This document shows, piece by piece, positions 17,952 to 26,183 of a DNA stretch of 64,000 nucleotides; position 1 is the first letter of the stretch, and each line of letters opens with the position of its first letter. Origin of the DNA: Paenibacillus daejeonensis DSM 15491 (lineage in GTDB: Bacteria > Bacillota > Bacilli > Paenibacillales > Paenibacillaceae); assembly GCF_000378385.1 (NCBI RefSeq), contig NZ_KB899660.1, positions 372,001-436,000 on the forward strand, in the 5' to 3' direction. Both the position numbers and the translations under genes were made by a program. The notes beneath the pieces were generated by a model. It did not search any database, was not told where the DNA came from, and was given only the letters and a program-made list of their open reading frames with translations.

Positions 17952-18770
17952 CTAACTCATCCAACCCGTAAACCACGCAATATACTTCGCACCCCAGATG
18001 AAGAATACTTGTGCCAGCATGGTACCTAGCAACCTCGAGGTGACCATCATCAAGGACATCGACTTGAGCCTCTGGTAGCTGCCTCGCCCATTCACCACAT
18101 CATCCGCCAACACCGATAACTTGGGATCGATAAACATGACTAGCAGGATCGTGGCGATGCCATTGATTAGACCGGATGACATAATGGCAGCAGACGCGTG
18201 GTCGGGTGCCAGCAAGGACGCATAGAGCGCCGATAGTACACCAATTGTATAGATCGCCGTGATGACCATATTGACCACAAACAGCCTAACCGGAATCTCT
18301 TTCAGACGCGTCCCCCTTACATAGGAAAACCTCGGCAAGCTGAAATGGAGCAATCCGCGCCTAATATAATGGAAGGAAAATACACGCTTCATAAGCGAAG
18401 GCACCGATCCTTTTTCTTCAGACAATAGGATGATGGCTCGCGAAAATATAGCTATGAAGGTAGGCAACAACAGCATCCCCGCCAGCGTCCCTACCGTCGA
18501 AGCGCCAATCAGTATACGAAATTGTGCCTCAATGACCGATAACGCGTCTTCCCGATCCTTAACGGCATCGATCAAATCTCCTGTAAAGGGCTGGGAAATC
18601 ATATTGGACATCCGGGAAACCAGTACCATGATGTTGAACAAGGACAAAGCCGAAGCAATGAGCCGCACCCTGGCTCCGGATAACCGAACAGCATAAGCGA
18701 GGGTCTCAATGGAATGAATCAAAAAGAAAAACAACGCAATCATCCATAACTTTTCATTAAAGAACTCCAT
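17952..18770 (-). CDS. amj: Lipid II flippase Amj family protein
   Basis: This 272-residue polytopic protein matches the Amj (YdaH) family in length, starting MEFFNEKLWMIALFFFLIHS and containing IASALSLFNIMVLVSRMSNMI and SQPFTGDLIDAVKDR. Amj moves the peptidoglycan precursor lipid II across the membrane and can replace MurJ; in Bacillus subtilis it is induced by envelope stress through sigma-M. Six or more transmembrane segments are visible. The assignment is by recognised sequence pattern, not alignment. Confidence 0.85.
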   Translation of the reverse strand: MEFFNEKLWMIALFFFLIHSIETLAYAVRLSGARVRLIASALSLFNIMVLVSRMSNMISQPFTGDLIDAVKDREDALSVIEAQFRILIGASTVGTLAGMLLLPTFIAIFSRAIILLSEEKGSVPSLMKRVFSFHYIRRGLLHFSLPRFSYVRGTRLKEIPVRLFVVNMVITAIYTIGVLSALYASLLAPDHASAAIMSSGLINGIATILLVMFIDPKLSVLADDVVNGRGSYQRLKSMSLMMVTSRLLGTMLAQVFFIWGAKYIAWFTGWMS

Positions 18771-18890
18771 GAATCCCTTCTTTCCAACACTTCCTTGTGT
18801 CTATTGAATGGCTTACTTCCTCATTCCTAACCATACTTTCTCTACTTCTGTCCCAGTCTCCTTCCTTTTTCGGTATTTCTGTTCCAGATA

Positions 18891-18920
18891 TTTACACGTT
18901 CTTGCTTCAAAGGGTATGAT
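18891..18920 (+). promoter_or_regulatory. Sigma-A promoter of the stalk-SBP gene
   Basis: TTTACA at 18891-18896 and TATGAT at 18915-18920 are separated by 18 bp and lie 40 bp upstream of the ATG at 18960. Confidence 0.6.
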
Positions 18921-18959
18921 AGACAGAACTTATAAATCTATAGAGAAGGGACGAGATTC

Positions 18960-20030
18960 ATGAGAACGATTACAAAATCTGCGACATGTCGTTGGCGATT
19001 GTTGATGCTTTTATTGGTATTGAGCATTGCATCGGTGAACGGTACGACGATTGTCTCTGCAGCCGCACCACCTGTGAAGGTGGTATTGGATGGCGAGGTT
19101 CTGGACACGCAGCAAGCACCAATTATCCGTGATGGGATAACCTACGTGCCCGCCAGGCCATTTCTCGAAGCATTGGGATTTGGTGTCGTATTTCCAGCGG
19201 ACCTGCCTCCGGAATTAGGTTATTCCGATCCAGAAGACCTCCAAATCGCTGTGGTAGCCTCCGTCCGAGGCACGTTGATTGAATTTGAGCTTAATGGCAA
19301 GACTGTCATCATCAATGGCATCCGTCAGGAACTTGTATCCAGCTCCTTCATTGCAGACGGCACCACCTACATCCCCCTCCGCTTCACAGCGCAATACGGC
19401 CGGACTACGGTGAATTGGGATGCCGCTGCGCGTACGATTCGATTGCACACACTACCTGATTTGTCTCCGCTGTCGATCTATGTCCCAATGCCCAAGGAGC
19501 ATGCCTTAAGGGCAGTTGATTATGAAACCATCAATCGTTACAGCCAGTCTGTTATCGGTCTTTCCCTGCGAATTGAATTGGCCGAGGAAGCGCACTACTA
19601 CGACAAAATGAGACTCATGCTGGCGGCGGCAGATACAACTGATCTAATGGTTGTACCTGATGCTGCTGGAATCGAGACGGAACTGGAACACCTTCACTTG
19701 TTCAGTGCGGATCTCAGTCCTTACTTGGACGACTATCCTCATCTAAAAAATTGGAATCCCGAAGCCCAGGCTCAGTTAAAAGATTCGGATGGCAAGCTCC
19801 ATGCGTTGCCGCTTGTGTCAGCCTCCACTGACGCAAACGAACCAGGAACAGCCGAATCCAACGGACTCATGATCTTTTCCATCGATTTAACTCAAGACCG
19901 TCTGCAGCAGCTGCTCATGCTATTAAACGAAGTAGCCGATCCGCAGGAGTCTGCGACTGAGCCACAGGGTAAAGCATTGCTTCAGCAATTACTACTCAAC
20001 TTTCATGTACAACTCGGAAAGGAAGAGTAG
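18960..20030 (+). CDS. Stalk domain (Cu_amine_oxidN1) fused to a partial solute-binding domain
   Basis: This 356-residue protein has a signal peptide (LLMLLLVLSIASVNG, cleavage near VSA-AAP). Two stalk repeats follow (RDGITYVPARPFLEALGFGV and ADGTTYIPLRFTAQYG, about 50-165). From about 170 onward LSIYVPMPKEHALRAVDYE, MLAAADTTDLMVVPD and LDDYPHLKNWNPEAQAQLKD match the first lobe of LplA-type sugar-binding proteins. It ends before the second lobe, so it is unlikely to bind sugar as a normal binding protein. It may be a truncated gene or a surface sensor. Confidence 0.75.
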   Translation: MRTITKSATCRWRLLMLLLVLSIASVNGTTIVSAAAPPVKVVLDGEVLDTQQAPIIRDGITYVPARPFLEALGFGVVFPADLPPELGYSDPEDLQIAVVASVRGTLIEFELNGKTVIINGIRQELVSSSFIADGTTYIPLRFTAQYGRTTVNWDAAARTIRLHTLPDLSPLSIYVPMPKEHALRAVDYETINRYSQSVIGLSLRIELAEEAHYYDKMRLMLAAADTTDLMVVPDAAGIETELEHLHLFSADLSPYLDDYPHLKNWNPEAQAQLKDSDGKLHALPLVSASTDANEPGTAESNGLMIFSIDLTQDRLQQLLMLLNEVADPQESATEPQGKALLQQLLLNFHVQLGKEE

Positions 20031-20104
20031 ACAGATGATGGACACGATGAAACTATCAACGAAATGATGACGAAGCCTTATATGATTTAGTCAGGCAAGA
20101 AATA

Positions 20105-20142
20105 GGCGTCAAGCGGTCAGTATGATCTGACTGCTTGACGCC
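20105..20142. terminator. Bidirectional terminator between the stalk-SBP gene and tyrS
   Basis: GGCGTCAAGC-g-GTCAG and CTGAC-t-GCTTGACGCC form a 16-bp stem with a 6-nt loop between two convergent genes. T-tracts are short on both sides. Confidence 0.7.
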
Positions 20143-20179
20143 CATTTGTGTATGCCTTACAGTGACTGGTTGCGCCGAA

Positions 20180-21448
20180 CTAAGTCAGCTTCACCAGACT
20201 GTAGTTTTTCTTGCCCTTACGGATGATGATGAAGCGGCCGCCGATCGCGTCCTCTGCGGTTACGTCGCGCGCTACATCGGTAACTTTTTCGCCGTTCATC
20301 GAGATCGCACCCTTGGTCACATCCTCACGTGCTTGGCGCTTGGAAGGCTCGATGCCGAGATCGACCAGCCAGTCGACGATGTTCTTGGACTCCTGCGTCG
20401 CCTCGAATGTCGGCATTTCCTTGAAGCCCTGCTCGATCTCATCAGCCGTCAGGGAGCGGATATCCCCGGAGAACAACGCAGCTGTGATGCGCTTGGCCTG
20501 CTCCAGCAGTTCTTCGCCATGGACGAAACGCGTCATTTCCTCGGCCAGCATTTTTTGCGCCTCGCGCTTGTGCGGCTCCGTCTGCACCTTCTCGGCGAGC
20601 TCTTCAATCTGCTCCTTGGAGAGAAACGTGAAGTATTTCAGGTATTTGACTACATCACGGTCATCCGTGTTGGCCCAGAACTGGTAGAACTCGAATGGCG
20701 TGGTTTTGTTCGGATCCAGCCAGATGGCCCCGCCTGCTGTTTTGCCGAACTTCGTGCCATCAGCCTTCAGCATGAGCGGGATGGTCAGACCAAACGCGAC
20801 GGACTCGGAGCCTGCTTTTCTGCGAATCAAATCCAGGCCGCTTGTAATGTTGCCCCATTGGTCCGAACCGCCGATCTGCAGCTGAACGTCTTCGTTCTGG
20901 AAGAGATGCAGGTAATCCAGCGACTGCAGGATCTGGTAGGAGAACTCCGTGAAGGAGATCCCGGTTTCGAGTCTGCTCGATACTACGTCTTTGGCCAGCA
21001 TCTGATTAATGCTGAAATTTTTGCCGTAATCACGCAGGAACTCGATGATGTTGATCTTGTGCGTCCAGTCGTAGTTGTTGACCAGACGGATCTGCGCGTC
21101 GCCCTCGGTTACAAACAGTTTCTTCATTTGCTCGGTCAGTGCATCCACATTCGCCTGCACCTGCTCCAGGGTCTGGAGCGAGCGTTCGGATTGACGGCCA
21201 CTTGGATCGCCGATGGTGCCCGTTGCGCCACCGATCAGGATGACTGGACGATGACCGGCCAGTTGAAATCTTTTCAGCATAATGAACGGAATCAAATGAC
21301 CGATATGCATACTGTCGCCTGTCGGGTCTACTCCGCAGTACAAGGAGATGGCTTTTTCTTCGGTTAGCTTCCGCAAGCCTTCCGCATCTGTCTGCTGATT
21401 AATGGCGTCGCGCCACTCCAACTCATCAATAATATTCACTGTCAACAC
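20180..21448 (-). CDS. tyrS: Tyrosyl-tRNA synthetase
   Basis: This 422-residue class I synthetase has the HIGH motif at 48-51 (SMHIGHL), the KMSKS-equivalent KFGKT near 232, and a C-terminal S4 RNA-binding domain (AREDVTKGAISMNGEKV). It charges tRNA-Tyr in the cytoplasm. Length and order match bacterial TyrS. The gene is preceded by a T-box leader with a perfect sigma-A promoter, so it is induced by uncharged tRNA-Tyr. Confidence 0.97.
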   Translation of the reverse strand: MLTVNIIDELEWRDAINQQTDAEGLRKLTEEKAISLYCGVDPTGDSMHIGHLIPFIMLKRFQLAGHRPVILIGGATGTIGDPSGRQSERSLQTLEQVQANVDALTEQMKKLFVTEGDAQIRLVNNYDWTHKINIIEFLRDYGKNFSINQMLAKDVVSSRLETGISFTEFSYQILQSLDYLHLFQNEDVQLQIGGSDQWGNITSGLDLIRRKAGSESVAFGLTIPLMLKADGTKFGKTAGGAIWLDPNKTTPFEFYQFWANTDDRDVVKYLKYFTFLSKEQIEELAEKVQTEPHKREAQKMLAEEMTRFVHGEELLEQAKRITAALFSGDIRSLTADEIEQGFKEMPTFEATQESKNIVDWLVDLGIEPSKRQAREDVTKGAISMNGEKVTDVARDVTAEDAIGGRFIIIRKGKKNYSLVKLT

Positions 21449-21477
21449 TCCTCGATAGATATACGTACACAGAACGC

Positions 21478-21742
21478 AAAAAAGCCCCTACGTCTGTAAT
21501 AGACATAGGGACGATTGGATAACCGTGGTACCACCCAGATTGCATGCATGGAAGCCGCGCGCACTTCCAATTCTGCCACTCTTCAGCGAGGTATCGTTCG
21601 CTTCGTCCGCTCGGCATTACCCGAGATACTCCAGAGTGTAATTCGCCGCCTTCGTGTGTACCGGGTTTCATCAACCCCCGGCTTTCTGAGACAGGGACTA
21701 GGCTGCTACTGGGCTCTTTCATGGTATGGTTATATAACGTTA
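21478..21742 (-). ncRNA. T-box riboswitch leader of tyrS
   Basis: On the minus strand the leader carries the T-box sequence GGGTGGTACCACGG (21523-21536), which pairs with the tRNA acceptor end and forms the antiterminator. It is followed by a terminator hairpin, CCCTATGTC/GACGTAGGGG (21485-21510), and six T (21478-21483). A UAC triplet in GAATTACACTC is a plausible tyrosine specifier. The leader runs from the promoter at 21748 to the tyrS start. Confidence 0.93.
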
Positions 21743-21747
21743 TGAGC

Positions 21748-21776
21748 ATTATAGAGAATTAAATTCAGCCTGTCAA
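21748..21776 (-). promoter_or_regulatory. Consensus sigma-A promoter of tyrS
   Basis: On the minus strand TTGACA (21776-21771), a 17-bp spacer and TATAAT (21753-21748) match the sigma-A consensus exactly. This fits a gene controlled after initiation by a T-box. Confidence 0.92.
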
Positions 21777-21807
21777 CAACCGAATCAGAATAGCGGTCTT
21801 AGCTGCA

Positions 21808-22551
21808 TTATTGAAAATCAAACCCCTGCTGCTCCAGCATTTTTCGAACCTCGGGGTAATAGATGCGATTGTAGAAGGAAGAGACCGTCTGTGACCAGTT
21901 CCGGCTCTCCTTGCCACCCGTCCGCTCCTGCATGTATGTGGAGACTTGCTCGTCATATTCCCGCACGAGCGCCTCCATTTGCTCTTGATGATAGCCCTCC
22001 CTATGCCAGATGGCAGCTTGGGGCAGCCGATGCTTCTTATGTGAGGTGTCCGCCGGATGCCCGACCACAAGACCGCTAACGGGGAAGACATACTTCGGCA
22101 GCTCCAGCAGCTCAATCAACTCCAATGGACTGCGGCGTGCTCCGCCGATAGGCACCGTTCCGAGCCCAAGTGATGCCGCCATGGCAATCGCGCGGCCAAG
22201 GGCAATTCCGACATCCGTGGCGCCAACAACGATAGACTCAATAGCTGAAGTAATAACTAACTCCTGCCCATTCATTTCAGCTGCTACCCTAGCCCGATGA
22301 TAATCTGCGCAGAACAACAGAAAGACAGGCGCTTGCGCGATCCAGGCCTGGTTGCCTGCCAGCTCGGCAATCTTGGCTTTTTTGACTGGATCCTGAACGC
22401 TGATGACCGTCACCTGCTGACCATTGATGGACGTAGGCGCTGCCTGGACGGCTTCAATAATTTTCGTCAACTGCTCATCACTTACAGGCTCGTCGGTATA
22501 GCTGCGGATGGAGCGGTGACCGGTTAACGTCTCATATACTTCACTCATCAT
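21808..22551 (-). CDS. NfsA/NfrA-type NADPH-dependent nitro/flavin reductase
   Basis: This 247-residue FMN enzyme begins with MMSEVYETLTGHRSIRSYTD, the nitroreductase FMN-binding start, and includes AAPTSINGQQVTVISV, a GLGTVPIGGAR segment and the C-terminal extension typical of oxygen-insensitive nitroreductases (RNWSQTVSSFY). Such enzymes reduce nitroaromatics, flavins or chromate with NADPH. It stands alone between the tyrS promoter and the FAD oxidoreductase gene. Confidence 0.92.
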   Translation of the reverse strand: MMSEVYETLTGHRSIRSYTDEPVSDEQLTKIIEAVQAAPTSINGQQVTVISVQDPVKKAKIAELAGNQAWIAQAPVFLLFCADYHRARVAAEMNGQELVITSAIESIVVGATDVGIALGRAIAMAASLGLGTVPIGGARRSPLELIELLELPKYVFPVSGLVVGHPADTSHKKHRLPQAAIWHREGYHQEQMEALVREYDEQVSTYMQERTGGKESRNWSQTVSSFYNRIYYPEVRKMLEQQGFDFQ

Positions 22552-22632
22552 ATCCCTCCTGATTCATCACAACCTCTGCCTAAGTTTACCACTGCCAGTG
22601 ACAAATTAATCGTGTATTGGAAGCCTCATGTC

Positions 22633-22669
22633 AAAAACCCTCCCGCTCAAGATGAACAGGAAGGTTTTT
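22633..22669 (-). terminator. Rho-independent terminator of the FAD oxidoreductase gene
   Basis: On the minus strand AAAAACCTTCC pairs with GGGAGGGTTTTT (one G-U pair), followed by T-rich sequence, 38 nt after the stop at 22708. The T/A-flanked stem could also work in the opposite direction. Confidence 0.7.
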
Positions 22670-22707
22670 AATTCTAGCTGTAAGTACGGATCGGAAAAAG
22701 CCTTAAC

Positions 22708-24267
22708 TTACCTCGCCCACGCCAATACCTGGCCATCCTGCTCCAGCCGGGTACGTAGCTTGCTGTAATCCACATCTTGGACGGGTACCCCGGCCTCCAG
22801 CGCCAGCGCCGCCGCGGTTGCTGCAGATTGCCCGAGAATCATGAACACCGGCTCCATACGAATGGAACCAAACGCGATATGCGAGGATGATAGACAGATC
22901 GGCACAATCAAATTGGTACACTCCTCGGCACGCGGAACAATAGACCGATAGGAAATGGCATACGGTGCGGACGGCGCCACCTCCACGTTCCCTTCATTTA
23001 CAGCGCGGCCATCGATAACAATCCGGCGGCAATTGTGTGAATCCATGGTGTATGCGGCGAGTCCCACTGAATCGTCCACTTCCTCGTGGCGTCTGCAATG
23101 ATGCTCAGTCATGACGACATCGGATACCATTCGGCGTCCTTCGCGGATATATAGCTGCGGTGTCCAGAAGCCATGATCTGTATATTCATCCAGCGGCAGC
23201 CCCCACTGACTCATCTCTTGGCGGATATGGGCCGGCACCCGTTCATCGGTGGAGAGGAAGTACAAGAGACCCAGATTGTAGGTCACATGATCCTGAAAAA
23301 TAGCTTCGCGTTCCTCATAGCTCCCCTCCGGCCAACGGTAGTTAGCGCCGATATGATCGGTAGAGAACCCGCCCCAATTGTTCAAATCTGTCTTGCCATT
23401 TGGCATCATCGAACATAGACGCATCACATCCCAGATTCCGCTCTCAATGTAACGCAAGAGCAGCGTGTAATGCTCCGGGTTATAACCCGGCGGCGCTGGG
23501 AGTGGCGCGCGGTTTTCCGGACGGTTGGATAGACAAATCCGGAAGTTGTACGCTTGCACGCAGTGATCGCCTTGTCCCTGGAAGCCTGGCGATGCATCGG
23601 TCACCCCGTAGAGCAGTCCGCTGTCCGGCTTGCCCGGCTGCACATAAGGATCAATGTACGTATAGAAATTATGGTTGGGATGTCCGAAATGGACACCGTT
23701 CAATGTCTCCCGGTACACTGAATTGGCTTCGCGCCCGACATGATAGGATACGCCTGCATGGGCAAGCAGATCTCCCTCATAGGTCGCATCAATGAAGACG
23801 CTTGCAATGAAGACATCGCCGCTCAGCATCGTCAACCGCTTGATACGTCCTTGTTCGACCTCTGCTTTCTCCAACTGCTGCTCAAAATACACCTGCACGC
23901 CCGCTTCTTCCATCCAGGCCTCGTAAACTGCGCTTGCCACATGGGGTTCAAAATACCATACGGAGCCATCCTCTTCTTTGCTAGAGCCATAGTGCTTGCC
24001 AATGGCTTGATAAAACGAGCGTGACAGTCCGCCAATCGCCGCTTTGTTGCCGATATCTGTGGAGCCTAATCCGCCTGTCGTCAAGCCGCCAAGATGCCTG
24101 CCTGGATCAGCAATAACTGCCTTCAGCCCCATTCGACTCGCTTGCACGGCTGCGGCTACACCTGCAGAACTAGCCCCATAAATACACAGATCGGCTTCAA
24201 TCGTTTGCGGCCCACCCTCGGACTTTTCCGTCCCTTTGTAGTAATACACCTGATCAAATTGAATCAT
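22708..24267 (-). CDS. FAD-dependent oxidoreductase (FAD_oxidored family)
   Basis: About 519 residues from the ATG at 24267, chosen because AGGTGGGAG lies just upstream; the frame opens at 24282. The N-terminus holds the dinucleotide fold ADLCIYGASSAGVAAAVQAS and GRHLGGLTTGGLGSTD, diagnostic of the PF12831 FAD_oxidored family. The C-terminal LGQSAATAAALALEAGVPV closes the fold. Members often sit in plant-polysaccharide loci and act on unknown, probably sugar-derived, substrates. It is divergent from the LacI-type regulator at 24387, which probably controls it. Confidence 0.88.
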   Translation of the reverse strand: MIQFDQVYYYKGTEKSEGGPQTIEADLCIYGASSAGVAAAVQASRMGLKAVIADPGRHLGGLTTGGLGSTDIGNKAAIGGLSRSFYQAIGKHYGSSKEEDGSVWYFEPHVASAVYEAWMEEAGVQVYFEQQLEKAEVEQGRIKRLTMLSGDVFIASVFIDATYEGDLLAHAGVSYHVGREANSVYRETLNGVHFGHPNHNFYTYIDPYVQPGKPDSGLLYGVTDASPGFQGQGDHCVQAYNFRICLSNRPENRAPLPAPPGYNPEHYTLLLRYIESGIWDVMRLCSMMPNGKTDLNNWGGFSTDHIGANYRWPEGSYEEREAIFQDHVTYNLGLLYFLSTDERVPAHIRQEMSQWGLPLDEYTDHGFWTPQLYIREGRRMVSDVVMTEHHCRRHEEVDDSVGLAAYTMDSHNCRRIVIDGRAVNEGNVEVAPSAPYAISYRSIVPRAEECTNLIVPICLSSSHIAFGSIRMEPVFMILGQSAATAAALALEAGVPVQDVDYSKLRTRLEQDGQVLAWAR

Positions 24268-24386
24268 TGTCTCCCACCTCATCTACAGTTGATTGTTCCT
24301 CATGCAACCAGTATAGTTAAAAAAAGAGTTTAATTTTAGTATCATTTTGGTTTAAGTTTTGAAGGTGGAGGTGGAGGTGGTGTGTC

Positions 24387-25448
24387 ATGAACAAGAAATC
24401 AGTGACGTTGGAGCTAATTGCCGAGCGTATGGGACTGTCGGTGCAGACGGTATCCAAAGCGCTGCGTGGAAAACCAGGCATGTCGGAGGAAACCCGTCAG
24501 GCTGTCGCAGTGATGGCACGCCAGTTGGGATACCGGACCAAGGGACAGCGGCACAGTATGTCTGTTGAACAGCTGCCGCTCATTCCCGGCGCGAACCGTC
24601 GATTCAGCTTTGTGATGAATGGCGACCAATCGTTCTCAGGTCTTAATCAGCTGATTCTCCAGGGCTTGCAGGAGCGGCTCAGTGAATTCGGGCATACGGT
24701 TGGAATCACGGTTACCCCTCCACGATTCGCAGACAATAAGTCATTTGAAGACTGGGCAGAGCAGCAGAATTTGGCTTATATGGACGGCATCTTTCTCTCA
24801 CCCTCCCTCACTCCTGACTTGGAGGAGAAGCTACTGGCCCTATCGATGCCCCGAATCCTTATCAACTTCCCGCCCCATGCTGCGGAGGTGGACAGCATCA
24901 TCTGGGATGTGGCCACAGCCATCCATCAGTCGGTACATCAGCTGCTGATGCAGGGGCATCGGCGCATTCTCTATATCGGCAAGCGAATCACGCACCGTGG
25001 ATTCACGATTCGGTGGCAAGCGTTCCAGGCAGCAATGGAGCATGCGGGACTGGCAGCGGAGGAGCATGCGCATATGGTGGATGAAGTCATGGATCGTTCG
25101 GTATGGTCCGCAGAGTTGGGTCGCAAGCTACAGGCGATGCAGGCAACGGCGATCCTCAGCGGCCTGGATTATGATCTGCCCTGGGTCTATTATGCGTGCA
25201 GCAGCGCGGGGATCCGTATCCCCGAGGATTGCTCGCTCATCAGCCTGCAAAATGCGGAGAATCAGACGATGCCTGGCATCTCCAGGCCGCGCCTGTTGGT
25301 CAGCGAAGCGGGAGAGCGGGCTGCCGAACGGATGCTGTGGCGGCTGGCCAACCCTACGCTGCCCTATGAGCAAATCCGCCTGCAGGGCTCTTTCTTCACC
25401 GGGGAGACGATAAGGTCCTATACGCAGGAGGGACTGGAGCCCAGATAA
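24387..25448 (+). CDS. LacI-family transcriptional regulator
   Basis: This 353-residue protein has an N-terminal LacI helix-turn-helix (SVTLELIAERMGLSVQTVSK then ALRGKPGMSEETRQ) and the hinge (ARQLGYR). The periplasmic-binding-protein-like sensor domain follows (RFSFVMNGDQSFSGLNQLIL to the C-terminus). Ligands are normally sugars. It is divergent from the FAD oxidoreductase gene with a 119-bp gap and is likely its repressor. Its ribosome binding site lies in a GGTGGA repeat (24364-24381). Confidence 0.92.
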   Translation: MNKKSVTLELIAERMGLSVQTVSKALRGKPGMSEETRQAVAVMARQLGYRTKGQRHSMSVEQLPLIPGANRRFSFVMNGDQSFSGLNQLILQGLQERLSEFGHTVGITVTPPRFADNKSFEDWAEQQNLAYMDGIFLSPSLTPDLEEKLLALSMPRILINFPPHAAEVDSIIWDVATAIHQSVHQLLMQGHRRILYIGKRITHRGFTIRWQAFQAAMEHAGLAAEEHAHMVDEVMDRSVWSAELGRKLQAMQATAILSGLDYDLPWVYYACSSAGIRIPEDCSLISLQNAENQTMPGISRPRLLVSEAGERAAERMLWRLANPTLPYEQIRLQGSFFTGETIRSYTQEGLEPR

Positions 25449-25591
25449 CAGCAAGGTACCATCAAGTTACCACCAGTGGTCATTCGACCTCTAACGTACG
25501 CCCCTCATCATATGGCCACCGTCATTAAGCCGGCCCCCCGCGTGCTGGGAGCACCATTGAATGGAGCACCATTTCGAGCATCCCCATTCTG

Positions 25592-25774
25592 TAACGGCCA
25601 CCACAGCCGCTATTTGGCCCAAATGTCATGTTTTAAAATTCTAACGGCCACATAAGCGCCTATTGTGCCAGATGACACCAATTTTCAAGTGATTTTGATG
25701 AAATAAGTGCGCTGGTGGCCGTTAGAACAATCTCCCCCACAAAAAGACCCAAATAAGCGCGCTGGTGGCCGTTA
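25592..25774. repeat. Nested inverted-repeat element, 50-bp register (core TAACGGCCAC)
   Basis: Four copies of a roughly 24-bp core lie in the order A1, A2, A2', A1'. Direct copies begin TAACGGCCAC at 25592 and 25642; inverted copies end GTGGCCGTTA at 25724 and 25774. Adjacent copies on each side are exactly 50 bp apart, so the whole can fold into two nested stems. It lies between convergent or unrelated genes and contains no plausible coding frame. The flanks at 25449-25591 and 25775-25960 contain only a short direct repeat, GGAGCACCATT (about 25546 and 25563), and pyrimidine-rich sequence. Confidence 0.85.
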
Positions 25775-25976
25775 GCGAGATTCGGTTAAAGATTTGGTTA
25801 CTCTGCCAACACTCCACCTACTCTGACCTCCTACTCCCATGCGCTCCCCCTACTCTACCATCGCAGCCAGCCCCCCTCCCCATTTCAACCAAACCCATTG
25901 CACAAACCTTCATTCTCTTATAAGATGGAGCATGAGAAGCATGCTTCTCCAATCAAAATCATAGGAGTGAATGAGA

Positions 25977-26180
25977 ATGGCCAAGAACAAGCGCCGAGCT
26001 CAATCGGCTGCCGCAGGGAAGCCTGCAGAAATGTTAGTTCGCAAAGTATGGACGCGCAAGCCGCACACACAAGTAGTTATCAATAAGAAAGCGGAACAGC
26101 GCCGCACGTTCTGCCGAAAAGGCGGAACGGACGGCGCTGTTTATTTGTATACGGCTGTCCCTAATTACATAGCCTCATAA
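25977..26180 (+). CDS. Small basic hypothetical protein
   Basis: This 67-residue frame starts MAKNKRRAQSAAAGKPAEML and continues VRKVWTRKPHTQVVINKK, followed by FCRKGGTDGAVYLYT. It is strongly basic with one cysteine. The ATG at 25977 is chosen because AGGAG lies 9 nt upstream; the ATG at 25971 is too close. No family is recognised; the composition suggests an RNA- or ribosome-associated or spore-packaged protein, which is speculation. The last third is overlapped by a strong hairpin at 26095-26141, so the 3' end of the mRNA may lie inside the frame. Confidence 0.6.
   Translation: MAKNKRRAQSAAAGKPAEMLVRKVWTRKPHTQVVINKKAEQRRTFCRKGGTDGAVYLYTAVPNYIAS
26095..26141. terminator. Long hairpin inside the 3' end of the small basic protein gene
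   Basis: AACAGCGCCG (26095-26104) pairs with CGGCGCTGTT (26132-26141), and GTTCTGCC with GGCGGAAC inside, around a GAAAA loop. On the plus strand TTATTTG follows. It lies 43 nt past the stop of the convergent GH127 gene and may terminate both transcripts. Confidence 0.65.
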
Positions 26181-26183
26181 ATC

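Noticed and set aside
20135-21367. 410-residue plus-strand gene opposite tyrS
   Set aside because: It is an antisense shadow of tyrS, which has clear synthetase motifs and a T-box leader.
22559-22632. Small RNA upstream of the nitroreductase gene
   Set aside because: No promoter or structure is seen other than the terminator of the FAD oxidoreductase gene.
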